DNA of 64,000 nucleotides from Arcticibacter sp. (GTDB taxonomy: Bacteria > Bacteroidota > Bacteroidia > 2-12-FULL-35-15): contig JAJNQB010000001.1 of NCBI GenBank assembly GCA_021155045.1, positions 248,001-312,000 of the forward strand, written 5' to 3'. Position 1 is the first letter of the stretch. Every line of letters starts with the position of its first letter. A program made the translations under genes and the position numbers. The notes under the pieces are model-generated. The model saw only the letters and a program-made list of their open reading frames with translations, ran no database searches and was not told the DNA's origin. Shown here piece after piece: positions 36,498 to 44,205 of the stretch.

Positions 36498-36552
36498 TTT
36501 GTTTTTAATGAACTAATGTTTAATTTAGCGACCTGACTTTTAGTAAAAAGTC
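36498..36552 (+). promoter_or_regulatory. Candidate promoter and 5'-end hairpin of the porP-gldKLMN operon
   Basis: A TTTG box (36498-36501) is followed after 19 bases by TAATTTAG (36521-36528), one mismatch from TAnnTTTG. The expected start is about 36535. A 7-bp stem GACTTTT/AAAAGTC with an AGTA loop lies at 36535-36552, so it could be the very 5' end of the message. The leader up to the porP ATG at 36596 would be about 60 bases. Confidence 0.5.
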
Positions 36553-36595
36553 CGAAATTGTATTATAAATTGTTATAAAATTTAACAAATAAAAC

Positions 36596-37567
36596 ATGAA
36601 AAAAATCTTTACTACTGTTGCTTTATCGGTTATAGGAGTTGTTGCTTTAGCACAACAAGATGCACAATTCAGTATGAATATGTTTAACCGATTAGCAGTT
36701 AATCCAGGTTATGCTGGAACAAGTCAAGCACTTTGCGGAACGATTTTTTATCGTCAGCAATGGAATAGCTTCCCTGGTGCTCCTAAAACAGCATTAGTGA
36801 GTTTAGACTACGGACGTATTCTTGGTGGAGGTTTAGGAATTACGGTTGACCAAGATCAATTAGGATTTGAAAAAAGTTTAAAAGCTAAATTAGCATATTC
36901 TTATCACTTAGCTTTAGGTAGTGCAGGAACTCTAGGTATTGGTTTAGATGTAGGAATGATTCAAAAAACAATATCAAATAATTTTTTAGCACCCGATGGA
37001 AGCACTTCTGCAAACCCTGGCACAGATGTAGCAATTCCTTGGAGTGGAGCTTCTGCAACTACTTATGATGTTGGATTTGGATTGTACTTTGCCGGTAACA
37101 AAGGAACGTATGTAGGTATTTCTGCATTGCATTTACCAGAACAACAATTAAAAGAAGCGGGGACAACAAACTCTCTTGCTTGGAGTTTTAATTATAAAGT
37201 TGCACGCCACTATTATATTATGGCAGGACATAAATTTCCAATTGGAAATGCATTTAGCTTAACTCCTTCTGTTTTGGTTAAATCGGATGCATCTTCAACA
37301 CAAATGGATTTTAACTTATTAGCAAAATGGAGAGATATGGTGTTCATTGGAGCATCTTATCGTTTAACAGATGCTATTCCGGTTATGGCTGGTTTAGAAT
37401 GGAAAGTTAACCCAAAAGGAACATTAAGGTTTGGTTATTCTTATGATGTTACATTGTCTGCGATTAAAAATCACAGTAACGGAACACATGAGATTATGTT
37501 AGGATATTGCCACAAAATAGTGAGCGATCCTAAACCACAAGGGCACGAAAATGTTAGATTCTTTTAA
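36596..37567 (+). CDS. porP: PorP/SprF-family T9SS outer-membrane protein
   Basis: A 323-residue outer-membrane barrel. Signal peptide MKKIFTTVALSVIGVVALAQ is followed by QDAQFSMNMFNRLAVNPGYAGT, the strongly conserved N-terminal block of the PorP/SprF family. Repeated barrel strands end in MLGYCHKIV. Family members partner with surface adhesins (SprF with SprB) or are required for T9SS secretion (PorP of P. gingivalis), and the gene next to gldK/porK is typical of the PorP role. The family has many paralogues per genome, so assignment as PorP versus SprF rests on position. It is the first gene of the operon leading to gldK. Confidence 0.93.
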   Translation: MKKIFTTVALSVIGVVALAQQDAQFSMNMFNRLAVNPGYAGTSQALCGTIFYRQQWNSFPGAPKTALVSLDYGRILGGGLGITVDQDQLGFEKSLKAKLAYSYHLALGSAGTLGIGLDVGMIQKTISNNFLAPDGSTSANPGTDVAIPWSGASATTYDVGFGLYFAGNKGTYVGISALHLPEQQLKEAGTTNSLAWSFNYKVARHYYIMAGHKFPIGNAFSLTPSVLVKSDASSTQMDFNLLAKWRDMVFIGASYRLTDAIPVMAGLEWKVNPKGTLRFGYSYDVTLSAIKNHSNGTHEIMLGYCHKIVSDPKPQGHENVRFF

Positions 37568-37625
37568 AAATTAAATTTTTTTGTAACCTTAACTTTAAAT
37601 TATCGTTTAAGCTACCTTACATCCC

Positions 37626-37657
37626 AAAATCATTATATATAAAATTATAATGATTTT
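37626..37657 (+). repeat. Perfect 12-bp stem-loop between porP and gldK
   Basis: Bases 37626-37637 are the exact reverse complement of 37646-37657, with an 8-base loop. It is AT-rich (two G-C pairs at most), with only ATTG following, so it is not a strong terminator. Because it lies in the same message, between two T9SS genes, it could mark an RNA processing site or shield an end. Confidence 0.6.
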
Positions 37658-37676
37658 ATTGCAAAGGGGTTTAAAA

Positions 37677-37696
37677 CAAACAAACAAACAAACAAA
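37677..37696 (+). repeat. Five CAAA repeats directly before the gldK start codon
   Basis: A perfect (CAAA)5 tract spans 37677-37696 and is followed by AA and the ATG at 37698. A-rich leaders help starts in Bacteroidota, which hardly use SD sequences. Being a short tandem repeat, it could also vary in copy number by slippage. Confidence 0.8.
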
Positions 37697-37697
37697 A

Positions 37698-39131
37698 ATG
37701 AAAAAATTGCTCTTGTTAAGCTCTGTGGTTGTATTAGCAGCCGGCTGTACTAAAAGTTCAGGAGAGCTTGTAGGTGTTCATCCTCGCGAAGAATGGTTTG
37801 ATATCGATCCATTCGGAATGTTGTATATCCCCATGGGAAGTTACAATATGGGCCCAAGCGATGAAGATCCAACGTATGCTCACACTACAAAATCAAAAAC
37901 CGTTTCGGTACAAGCATTTTACATTGACCAAACTGAAATTTCAAACAATGAGTATCGCCAATTCGTATATTGGGTTCGTGATTCATTAGCACACCGCCAT
38001 TTAATTGATGATGGTATTGGCGAACATGGTATAGTTACGGATGATTACGGACAAGATATTGATCCTCCTTTGTTGAACTGGGAAGAAGCAATTGAGTGGG
38101 AAGAGCAAGATGTTCGTGAAGCATTAGAATTTATGTACTTGCCGCCAGAAGAGCGTTACTACAGAAGAAGAGAAGTTGATACACGTAAGTTAAATTACGA
38201 GTATTACTGGATTAACTTGCGTTTAGCAGCTAATAAATCAAATAGATTTAAACCATCGAAATCACCAGACCAAAATGGACAAGATTTTATTAATGGTTGG
38301 GAAAATACTTCTGTTGGCGATAATAAAACTTTAGGTCATTACGATGTAAAAGATGAAATTTCTGACGGAAGTGGAAATTACAGCAAACGTGAACGTAAAG
38401 ACAAAGATAGAAGTGTGTTTATTGTAAAAGATGTTATCAATGTTTACCCTGATACATTAGCTTGGATACATGACTTTACCTACGCATTTAACGAACCAAT
38501 GACAAATATGTACTTCTGGCATGTTGCTTATGATGATTATCCTGTTGTAGGTGTTAGTTGGAAACAAGCTCGTGCATTTTGTGTTTGGAGAACTCAATTA
38601 TTTAATAACTGGTTATTAGCTAACGGACAAACGTATGTGAATGATTTTCGTTTACCAACGGAGTCAGAGTGGGAATACGCTGCTCGTGGCGGAAATGCTT
38701 TAAGTCCTTACCCTTGGGGTGGCCCTTACATCAGAAACGCTTTAGGATGTTTCTTAGGAAACTTTAAACCAATGCGTGGTAATTATATCCCTGATGGTGG
38801 ATTCCATACAGTAAAAATTATGTCATATAATCCAAATGATTATGGTTTGTATTGTATGGCAGGAAATGCATCTGAGTGGACAAGCAATGCTTATGATGAA
38901 GCAGCTTACGACTTTGATCATGATTTGAATCCTGACTATGTATATGAAGCACAAGATAACGAAGCAAACGTTTTAAAACGTAAAGTAATTCGTGGTGGGT
39001 CATGGAAAGATGTAGGTTTTTACTTACAAACAAGCTCAAGAACTTATGAATACCAAGATACGGCAAAATGTTATGTTGGTTTCCGTTGTGTTCAAACGTA
39101 CTTGGGTCGTGCGAAGGGTGATGATATTTAA
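37698..39131 (+). CDS. gldK: GldK, T9SS ring lipoprotein (SUMF1/FGE-like fold)
   Basis: A 477-residue lipoprotein that with GldN/PorN forms the periplasmic ring of the T9SS under the outer membrane. The ATG at 37698 gives MKKLLLLSSVVVLAAGC with lipobox AAGC (Cys17); a longer frame from 37650 would add 16 residues encoded by the CAAA tract. The body has the formylglycine-generating enzyme-like fold: VPMGSYNMGPSD-type start (PMGSYNMGPSDEDP), DYPVVGVSWKQARAFCVWR, RLPTESEWEYAARGG, MAGNASEWTSNAYD, then KVIRGGSWKDVGF and CYVGFRCVQTY at the C-terminus. A long insert of about 120 residues precedes the DYPVVGVSW block, as in GldK of other Bacteroidota. It is presumed not to be a sulfatase-modifying enzyme. 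Confidence 0.95.
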   Translation: MKKLLLLSSVVVLAAGCTKSSGELVGVHPREEWFDIDPFGMLYIPMGSYNMGPSDEDPTYAHTTKSKTVSVQAFYIDQTEISNNEYRQFVYWVRDSLAHRHLIDDGIGEHGIVTDDYGQDIDPPLLNWEEAIEWEEQDVREALEFMYLPPEERYYRRREVDTRKLNYEYYWINLRLAANKSNRFKPSKSPDQNGQDFINGWENTSVGDNKTLGHYDVKDEISDGSGNYSKRERKDKDRSVFIVKDVINVYPDTLAWIHDFTYAFNEPMTNMYFWHVAYDDYPVVGVSWKQARAFCVWRTQLFNNWLLANGQTYVNDFRLPTESEWEYAARGGNALSPYPWGGPYIRNALGCFLGNFKPMRGNYIPDGGFHTVKIMSYNPNDYGLYCMAGNASEWTSNAYDEAAYDFDHDLNPDYVYEAQDNEANVLKRKVIRGGSWKDVGFYLQTSSRTYEYQDTAKCYVGFRCVQTYLGRAKGDDI

Positions 39132-39195
39132 TTTGAAAATCTCTTAATCTAAACTAAATAACAATTAATTATTAACTTTTAAAAATTTAAAAACT

Positions 39196-39972
39196 ATGGG
39201 TGGTAAAAAATGGAAAAGTTTCATGGCTAAACTATATGGGTTTGGCGCAGCAATCGTAATCATCGGGGCGATGTTTAAAATTATGCACTGGCCTGGTGCG
39301 GGTCCAATGCTTGTTGTTGGATTATCTACAGAGGCTGTAATCTTCTTTTTCTCGGCATTTGAGCCGCCACACGAAGAGGTGGATTGGAGTTTAGTATATC
39401 CAGAATTAGCGGGGATGCATGGTGAAGACACAAAAGAATTGGAAGAAGATAAAGGTTCAATAACGGAACAATTAGATAATATGCTTGAGGATGCTAAAAT
39501 TGGTCCAGAACTTATCGCAAGCTTAGGTGATGGTATGCGTAGCTTAAGTGATCAAGCTAATAAGTTAAATAACATTACAGATGCATCAGTAGCTACAAAT
39601 GAATATGTTACAAGTGTAAAATCTGCTGCAGAAAATGTTAATACTCTTTCTGGTGCTTACTCTAAAGCTGCTGATTCTTTAATGGGATTAGCTGTTACAA
39701 ATGATGATAGCGCATCTTTAGGCGAACAAATTACTAAGGTCTCTAAAAATTTATCAGCTTTAAATGCAGCTTATGAATTGCAACTTCAAGGTTCTAACGA
39801 TCATTTGAAAGCTACATCTAAATTCTATGACGGTTTAGAAACTTTAATGGGTAGTTTAAACGACTCTGTAGATGATACAAAACGCTACAAAGAGCAAATA
39901 GCACAACTTTCTAATAACTTAGAATCGTTGAATACTATTTACGGTAATATGCTTAACGCAATGAGAAAATAA
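39196..39972 (+). CDS. gldL: GldL, T9SS/gliding motor stator protein
   Basis: A 258-residue inner-membrane protein that with GldM forms the proton-driven motor of the T9SS. Two membrane helices lie at about residues 13-31 and 37-55. The sequence GAMFKIMHWPGAGPMLVVGL followed by STEAVIFFFSAFEPP contains Lys28, His31 and Glu46 within the membrane, including the intramembrane Glu needed in homologues. The cytoplasmic domain (from about 60) is an acidic, helical, heptad-like stretch. Known stoichiometry in the GldLM complex is five GldL to two GldM. Its stop codon lies inside a 30-base perfect palindrome. Confidence 0.96.
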   Translation: MGGKKWKSFMAKLYGFGAAIVIIGAMFKIMHWPGAGPMLVVGLSTEAVIFFFSAFEPPHEEVDWSLVYPELAGMHGEDTKELEEDKGSITEQLDNMLEDAKIGPELIASLGDGMRSLSDQANKLNNITDASVATNEYVTSVKSAAENVNTLSGAYSKAADSLMGLAVTNDDSASLGEQITKVSKNLSALNAAYELQLQGSNDHLKATSKFYDGLETLMGSLNDSVDDTKRYKEQIAQLSNNLESLNTIYGNMLNAMRK

Positions 39973-39995
39973 TTCCGTTTAAACGGAATTATTTT
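39966..39995 (+). repeat. Thirty-base perfect palindrome at the gldL stop codon
   Basis: The sequence from 39966 to 39995 is its own reverse complement and includes the gldL stop codon (39970-39972). As RNA it could form a stem of about 12-13 pairs (five G-C) with a small TTTA-type loop. It is followed by CC and a T5 tract (39998-40002), so it has some features of an intrinsic terminator. It lies 75 bases before the gldM ATG. Confidence 0.7.
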
Positions 39996-40069
39996 CCTTT
40001 TTCTGAAAATTTATTTTTAGAAAGCAGAAATATAAATTATTGTTTAATCACAGAAAAATTATATAAACT

Positions 40070-41680
40070 ATGTCAGGAGGTAAAGAAACCCCAAGGCAAA
40101 AAATGATTGGAATGATGTACTTAGTGTTAACAGCACTATTGGCACTGAATGTATCCAAGGAAATTTTAAATGCCTTTGTTGCCATTGAAGATGGTTTGAA
40201 TACAACGAATATAAACTTCGATGGGAAAAACGGAATATTGTATTCCAAGTTTGAAAAAGCTATGGCTGATAACAAAACTAAGACAAAACCTTGGTTTGAT
40301 AAAGCACAAGAGGCTAAAAAGCTTTCGGCTGAATTGTGTGGTTATGTGGATGAATTAAGAAGTGAGTTATACCAAGAAATTCAAAAACTAACCAAAGAAC
40401 AAGCTGATACTTTTCATTTAGTTTATCTTGATAGCAAAGATAATTATGATATTCCAACGCACATTTTAATTGGAGAAGATCCAGAACATGCTACTGGAAA
40501 ATCAGTTGAATTAAAGCAAAAAATTGAAGCTTTTAAAACCGCAATGACTGCTTTAGTTCCAGAAAGCGAAAAAGCTGGGTTGAAGTTGGGATTGAGTACA
40601 GCAAATGTTTACTCTGTTGCTGAAGAAAAAGAAGTTACATGGGAAAGTAATATTTTTTATCATAATCCTGTTGCTGCTGTGATGAGCGCAATGGCAAAGA
40701 TAAAAAATGATGTTAAAAATGCAGAGAGTGATGTAGTTAGTACACTTCTAAAATCAATTGATGCAAATGACTTTAAATTTGATGCAATCGAGGCTAAAGT
40801 TGTAGCTCCTACAAGTTACATTGTTCAAGGAGAAAAATATGTTGCAGATATATTTGTTTCTGCTCATAGTTCTACTCAGAATCCTGAGGTATTAATAGGA
40901 AAAGTTGATACTACCAATAAAGCTCAACCTAAAATTATTGGCGAAGGAAAAAGCATTGAAGTAATTGGAGGTGTTGGTAAATATGAAGTTGCCGGTACTG
41001 CTGAAGGAGTACAAGAATATTCTGGTGTGATTAACGTAAAAGCTCCTGATGGTAGTATTAAAGCTTACCCTTTTAAAGGAGAATACATGGTTGCTAGACC
41101 TTCTATGGCTGTTTCTCCAACCAAAATGAATGTGTTTTATATTGGTGTTGAAAACCCAGTTGATATTTCTGTTGCCGGGGCAGCTCCAACTGATGTAGTA
41201 GCTACTCTTACAGGAACTTCTGGTTCAATCGTTTCAAAAGGACAAGGACATTACATTGTTAAAGTTAATTCTGGAACTAAATGTGATATCAATGTATCAG
41301 TTAAAACTAAAACAGGTTCAAAATCAATGGGAAAAATGGAGTTTCGTGTAAAAAAAGTACCTAGCCCTTTGGCTTCTTTTGCTGGTATTACAGGTGACGG
41401 AAAAGCTACGAAAGGTGAATTAGCAGCAGCTGGTGGAGTTATTCCTAAATTAGAAGATTTTGTATTTGACTTGAAATTCCCTGTTGTATCATGGGTTATG
41501 TCTGCAAACATCAATGGTGTTTTCGTAGATGTACCTGCTTCTGGTCCAGCAACTACTGGTCAAATGAAAGAGATGATGAATAAAGTGAAAGCTGGAGGTA
41601 AAATTCTTATCGAACAGGTAAAGGTACAAGCTCCAGATGGAACTCGTTCGATACCAGGTTGCGTTATTAAAGTAAAATAA
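40070..41680 (+). CDS. gldM: GldM, T9SS motor shaft protein
   Basis: A 536-residue protein with one N-terminal inner-membrane helix (MIGMMYLVLTALLALNVS, about residues 12-29) that is surrounded by the GldL pentamer, and a long periplasmic part made of four domains reaching the GldK/GldN ring. The N-terminus KETPRQKMIGMMYLVLTALLALNVSKEILNAF (in part) is typical. The end carries the GldM C-terminal domain with LEDFVFDLKFPVVSWVM and GGKILIEQVKVQAPDGT. The sequence is complete and the length close to that of homologues. A gap of 97 bases from gldL contains the palindrome, while gldN follows after 25 bases. Confidence 0.95.
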   Translation: MSGGKETPRQKMIGMMYLVLTALLALNVSKEILNAFVAIEDGLNTTNINFDGKNGILYSKFEKAMADNKTKTKPWFDKAQEAKKLSAELCGYVDELRSELYQEIQKLTKEQADTFHLVYLDSKDNYDIPTHILIGEDPEHATGKSVELKQKIEAFKTAMTALVPESEKAGLKLGLSTANVYSVAEEKEVTWESNIFYHNPVAAVMSAMAKIKNDVKNAESDVVSTLLKSIDANDFKFDAIEAKVVAPTSYIVQGEKYVADIFVSAHSSTQNPEVLIGKVDTTNKAQPKIIGEGKSIEVIGGVGKYEVAGTAEGVQEYSGVINVKAPDGSIKAYPFKGEYMVARPSMAVSPTKMNVFYIGVENPVDISVAGAAPTDVVATLTGTSGSIVSKGQGHYIVKVNSGTKCDINVSVKTKTGSKSMGKMEFRVKKVPSPLASFAGITGDGKATKGELAAAGGVIPKLEDFVFDLKFPVVSWVMSANINGVFVDVPASGPATTGQMKEMMNKVKAGGKILIEQVKVQAPDGTRSIPGCVIKVK

Positions 41681-41695
41681 ATTAACCAATTATAC

Positions 41696-41700
41696 GGAGG
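41696..41700 (+). promoter_or_regulatory. Shine-Dalgarno sequence of gldN
   Basis: GGAGG lies five bases before the gldN ATG (41706), an ideal spacing. SD sequences are rare in Bacteroidota, where in F. johnsoniae the anti-SD end of 16S rRNA is held on the ribosome and messages depend on A-rich, unstructured starts. Most starts elsewhere in this window that I looked at have no such motif. Confidence 0.85.
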
Positions 41701-41705
41701 TTGAA

Positions 41706-42581
41706 ATGAAAACAATTAAAATTCTTTTACTAACATTTATTATCGGTGCTGCTGCATTTGATAGTTATGGACAAGAAGTATTAACACCAACAAAACCACC
41801 AAAGTATCCCGATGGTGTTTATACAAAAGAGAACACTCGTACTCGAAGGGCAATTCCTTATCCTCATTTGCGTGAAGCAGATGTGATGTGGAGTAAACGA
41901 ATTTGGCGAGTAATCGATCTTCGTGAAAAAATGAATCATCCATTGTATTATCCGACATCTCCAATATTGGATAGAAAAAGTTTGTTTGATGTTGTTCGTG
42001 ATGCAGCAATTAATGATGGAACAATCACTTGTTTTGACAATCCGGCTTTTGATGATGAATTTCGTTATGAAATGACAAAAAGCGAGATTGAGAAAAAGTT
42101 GATAAAATGGGATACAAACCAAGTAGAAGATCCAGACAATCCAGGTACTTATTATCCAGCTCCTGTGAAAAATGAAACAAATTCTGAAAGAGTATGGAAA
42201 TATTGGGTAAAAGAAGATTGGTTTTTTGACAAACAACGTTCTGTTTTAGATGTTCGTATCATTGGTATTTGTCCTTTAGTTGAGAAAAAAACAGAAACGG
42301 GCGAATCAACAGGTTCTGACCAGGCCTTATTTTGGATATATTTCCCTGAAGCAAGACCAATATTTGCTAATCAGGAAGTTTATATGCGACACAATGATGC
42401 TGAGCGTAGAACTTTGGAGGATATTTTTTGGAAACGAATGTTCTCAAGTTATGTAAGAAAAGAAACGAATGTATATGATAGAATTATTGGAGAATACAAA
42501 ACAGGTTTAGATGCTTTACTAGAGTCTGAGCGTGTTAAAAACGATATTTTTGTGTGGGAACATGATTTGTTCCACTTCTAA
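41706..42581 (+). CDS. gldN: GldN, T9SS ring component
   Basis: A 291-residue periplasmic protein that binds GldK/PorK to form the large ring of the T9SS. The signal peptide is MKTIKILLLTFIIGAAAFDSYGQ. The mature protein begins with VLTPTKPPKYPDGVYTKEN and carries the conserved blocks YPHLREADVMWSKRIWRVIDLREK (in part), NPAFDDEF, WVKEDWFFDKQRSVLDVRIIGICPL (in part), LFWIYFPEAR, then DAERRTLEDIFWKRMFSS. It is the fourth gene of the gldKLMN set and has an SD sequence. A paralogue lies 105 bases downstream. Confidence 0.95.
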   Translation: MKTIKILLLTFIIGAAAFDSYGQEVLTPTKPPKYPDGVYTKENTRTRRAIPYPHLREADVMWSKRIWRVIDLREKMNHPLYYPTSPILDRKSLFDVVRDAAINDGTITCFDNPAFDDEFRYEMTKSEIEKKLIKWDTNQVEDPDNPGTYYPAPVKNETNSERVWKYWVKEDWFFDKQRSVLDVRIIGICPLVEKKTETGESTGSDQALFWIYFPEARPIFANQEVYMRHNDAERRTLEDIFWKRMFSSYVRKETNVYDRIIGEYKTGLDALLESERVKNDIFVWEHDLFHF

Positions 42582-42602
42582 AAAAAACATTTTAAATAAA
42601 AG

Positions 42603-42634
42603 AATCCTTCGAAATTTTTCGAAGGATTTTTTTT
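42603..42634 (+). terminator. Intrinsic terminator between gldN and its paralogue
   Basis: An 11-bp perfect stem (42603-42613 with 42618-42628), a four-base ATTT loop and a run of T residues to 42634 give a convincing intrinsic terminator 21 bases after the gldN stop codon. The paralogue begins 52 bases later with no strong promoter box in between, so it would depend on read-through or a promoter not recognised here. Confidence 0.9.
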
Positions 42635-42651
42635 GTACAATAAAATAATAC

Positions 42652-42683
42652 TTACCTCCGTTTTAATACAGAAAAGGAGGTAA
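42652..42683 (+). promoter_or_regulatory. Candidate SD-sequestering hairpin of the gldN paralogue
   Basis: TTACCTCC (42652-42659) is the exact complement of GGAGGTAA (42676-42683), which contains the SD GGAGG (42676-42680) six bases before the ATG at 42687. The 16-base loop between is A/T-rich. If both blocks are in one message, the ribosome-binding site would be closed. Which factor or condition opens it cannot be seen. Confidence 0.6.
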
Positions 42684-42686
42684 AAA

Positions 42687-43550
42687 ATGAAATCATCACT
42701 TTTCAGTATTTTTTTAATAGTATTAATATTAGAATCACATTCCCAATGCTTTTATTTAAATGACGTTTTATCGCCACAAAACCCCAATCCTTGCTTTAAA
42801 GATAGAACTAAAAAACCTTTTCCTGTCCCTTATCCAAATTTAAGAGAAGCGGATGTAATGTGGAGCAAGCGCATTTGGCGCATAATTGATTTACGAGAAA
42901 AAATAAATTTACCAATATATTATCCTTCTGAACCTCAAGAATGTTTGGCAAGTTTGTTTGATGTCCTTAAATGCGCTCTTTTAGAAGGAGATTTAACAGC
43001 ATTTGCGAATCCGGCATTTGATGATGAGTTTAAAAATCCGATGACAAAGATAGAAATACAGAAAGTGTTGGTTTCTTGGGATTCAACACATCAAATAGAA
43101 GATATAAATAACCCAGGAACGTTTATAATTTCACCACTAAAAATCGAAATAACAGCTTCTAACATTCGCCAATATTGGATAAAAGAGGATTGGTTTTTTG
43201 ATAAACAACGTTCTGTACTTGATTGCAGAATAATTGGTATATGTCCTTTAACGGATAAAATATCAGAAATAGGTGAAATAGTTGGAGTTAAGCCTTTATT
43301 TTGGATTTATTTTCCGGAAGCTCGAAAATATTTAGTAAAAGCCCCTGTTTTTAATAGATGGAATGATGCTGAAAGAATGAATTATGATGAATTATTTCAA
43401 AAACGAATGTTTTCAAGCTTTATAAAAAAAGAGTCGAATGTATACGACAGAACAATATCGGAATATAAAGTTGGTATTGATGGTTTGATTGAGTCCGAAT
43501 CTATAAAAGAAACTATTTTTAATTGGGAAAGCGATTTATGGCATTTTTAA
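42687..43550 (+). CDS. gldO: GldO-like second GldN paralogue
   Basis: A 287-residue protein with the same layout as GldN: signal peptide MKSSLFSIFLIVLILESHSQ, then YPNLREADVMWSKRIWRIIDLREK (in part), NPAFDDEF, WIKEDWFFDKQRSVLDCRIIGICPL (in part), LFWIYFPEAR and NDAERMNYDELFQKRMFSS. It matches the neighbour over its whole length, with extra cysteines (for example in SQCFYL, NPCFKD and ECLAS). In Flavobacterium johnsoniae gldN is followed by the partially redundant gldO, so I use that name for position and similarity. It has its own SD sequence in a possible hairpin and is preceded by a terminator. It may assemble an alternative ring or be a back-up copy. Confidence 0.88.
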   Translation: MKSSLFSIFLIVLILESHSQCFYLNDVLSPQNPNPCFKDRTKKPFPVPYPNLREADVMWSKRIWRIIDLREKINLPIYYPSEPQECLASLFDVLKCALLEGDLTAFANPAFDDEFKNPMTKIEIQKVLVSWDSTHQIEDINNPGTFIISPLKIEITASNIRQYWIKEDWFFDKQRSVLDCRIIGICPLTDKISEIGEIVGVKPLFWIYFPEARKYLVKAPVFNRWNDAERMNYDELFQKRMFSSFIKKESNVYDRTISEYKVGIDGLIESESIKETIFNWESDLWHF

Positions 43551-43659
43551 CCCTGAGCAGTTAGCACAGCAATTTCATTGCTTTCTATTACATAAGTTGG
43601 GTTTAATTTTGAAAAAAATGTTTTTGCATTTTTAAAAGTATTATATTTGTGTTATTAAG

Positions 43660-44037
43660 ATGAAGAAAACAACAAACATAAAAAGCTTTTTGGTTCCAAC
43701 AACGTTGTTCTTGCTTGTTGCTGTCGCTGTTAAGTTAGTTACAGTTAACTTTAATCATCATAAAAAAAGTTTTTACCAAAACTACGACCCAGAAAAAATA
43801 GCATTATTTGCATCTTTAGAAGATAGTCAAGACATTGAAACACCACCATCTAAGGCATTAGATAATGGTCATGCAAGCAATAATAACGAGTTTAAACTTA
43901 AATCAGTAAGCCTTGAGCAAGCATCAATAAATGTTTTTGGAAAAAAAGCTAAAACATTAAAAAATAGTTTTAATAATTATTCTAGTTATTTCATATCCAT
44001 TCCTATTTTTCTTCTAAATAGAACAATTCGAATATAA
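43660..44037 (+). CDS. Small membrane-anchored protein of unknown function
   Basis: A 125-residue protein I do not recognise. One hydrophobic segment (FLVPTTLFLLVAVAVKLVTV, about residues 10-29) follows a basic N-terminus, giving either an uncleaved anchor or a signal sequence. After it come His/Lys residues (NFNHHKKSF), an acidic and Ser/Asn-rich middle and a hydrophobic patch near the end (YFISIPIFLLNRTIRI). On the plus strand a TATATTTG box at 43642-43649 matches the -7 pattern, but no TTTG lies at the right distance upstream. It follows the gldN paralogue by 109 bases and may be transcribed separately. Confidence 0.55.
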   Translation: MKKTTNIKSFLVPTTLFLLVAVAVKLVTVNFNHHKKSFYQNYDPEKIALFASLEDSQDIETPPSKALDNGHASNNNEFKLKSVSLEQASINVFGKKAKTLKNSFNNYSSYFISIPIFLLNRTIRI

Positions 44038-44205
44038 TTTATTTTTTTAGAATCTTTTTAAAAGATTCTTCCTATTGTACTCATTTATGAGTTACATGCC
44101 CACATTTTTATCGGTTATTTTCAAAGTGATTTTTAAAATATTCACTTATTACAATCATTAATTTTCAGTATTTAGTTCTTTAAATTTTTTTGGCCGATAA
44201 TAGAG

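Noticed and set aside
41781..42236. A 151-codon minus-strand frame inside gldN
   Set aside because: It is a shadow; the peptide is rich in Cys, Phe, Ile and His without any pattern, and gldN is certain.
36596..43550. CRISPR or phage-like elements around the T9SS genes
   Set aside because: No spaced direct repeats, cas genes, integrases or phage structural genes were found anywhere in the window.
43568..43582. AGCAAT/ATTGCT hairpin after gldO as its terminator
   Set aside because: Only six base pairs and a weak T-tract; not enough to call a terminator.
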